Shown here piece by piece: positions 63,963-64,000 of a stretch of DNA of 64,000 bases. Position numbers and translations under genes: made by a program. Numbering within the stretch: position 1 is the stretch's first letter; each line of letters opens with the position of its first letter. The notes under the pieces are model-generated. The model was not told where the DNA came from and made no database searches. It saw nothing but the letters and a program-made list of their open reading frames with translations. The stretch comes from Palleronia pontilimi. GTDB taxonomy: Bacteria > Pseudomonadota > Alphaproteobacteria > Rhodobacterales > Rhodobacteraceae. The stretch covers positions 434,001 to 498,000 of the forward strand of contig NZ_JAEKPD010000001.1 of assembly GCF_016412875.1 (NCBI RefSeq). Direction: 5' to 3'.

Positions 63963-64000
63963 ACTTCAAGCTTAACTTTCCTTCGTCCAACAGGCAGCCT

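Noticed and set aside
1-64000. Mobile elements, prophage, CRISPR arrays, tRNA or rRNA genes
   Set aside because: No transposase, integrase, direct-repeat array, cloverleaf or rRNA-like sequence was seen; gene order and codon use look ancestral throughout.

Overview
The window is a contiguous piece of chromosome from a high-GC alphaproteobacterium, almost certainly of the Rhodobacterales/Roseobacter group. The evidence is the gene set and order: lptC-lptA-lptB-hpf-ptsN, rimP-nusA-ylxR-infB, dnaK-dnaJ-radC, a PstS/OmpA fusion protein, a NodH-like sulfotransferase beside GT14 and GT2-type glycosyltransferases, PhyR, and an RbaY-type receiver-PP2C protein. Coding density is very high. Codon use and GC look even throughout, many genes overlap by 4 bp (ATGA/GTGA), and no intergenic gap exceeds 240 bp. 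I found no rRNA, tRNA, insertion sequence, prophage or CRISPR array.

Layout. 1-6.5 kb: metabolic and repair genes (maeB cut by the left edge, a rhodanese, exported msrA, a DUF7282 protein, argG, ilvA). 6.5-8.6 kb: a divergent signalling pair (Hpt protein and receiver-PP2C phosphatase) with a perfect CtrA-type site between them, then a Nudix gene. 8.7-15.1 kb: hslO, a CoA-type Nudix, cca, a LysE exporter, an ABC exporter and an RNA m5U methyltransferase, all on one strand. 15.2-17.4 kb: envelope enzymes (two L,D-transpeptidases of different export type, a CAP lipoprotein) and a small exported peptide. 17.4-23.8 kb: hemH, an NDUFAF5-like methyltransferase, comF, a glutaredoxin, a nitrilase-family amidase, ubiG, pip and a CDGSH protein. 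23.8-29.3 kb: the transcription/translation operon rimP-nusA-ylxR-infB with a structured leader and a probable CTG start for ylxR. 29.3-37.1 kb: mutT/argJ/parvulin divergent from secA, then two exported proteins. 37.1-41.9 kb: radC, dnaJ, dnaK (behind a sigma-32-type promoter) and alkB.

41.9-50.9 kb is the most distinctive part. An ABC-2 permease stands divergent from the run cysQ-galU-galE-GT-GT-GT14-sulfotransferase. It reads as a locus for a sulfated, galactose- and N-acetylhexosamine-containing surface glycan: galU and galE make the sugar donors, three glycosyltransferases build the chain, a two-domain sulfotransferase decorates it, and CysQ removes the PAP by-product.

50.9-54.8 kb holds ptsN, hpf, lptB, lptA, lptC and a short RNase D; rpoN, often found between lptB and hpf, is absent. 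54.8-64 kb holds a small stress protein, a formate/nitrite transporter, tamA-tamB (TamB has four ~170-residue repeats), a DUF1328 peptide and phyR. Three spots in this right part carry EcfG-type (GGAAC-N16/17-CGTT) promoter motifs, which agrees with phyR, the anti-anti-sigma master switch of the general stress response. nepR-ecfG is predicted just beyond the right edge.
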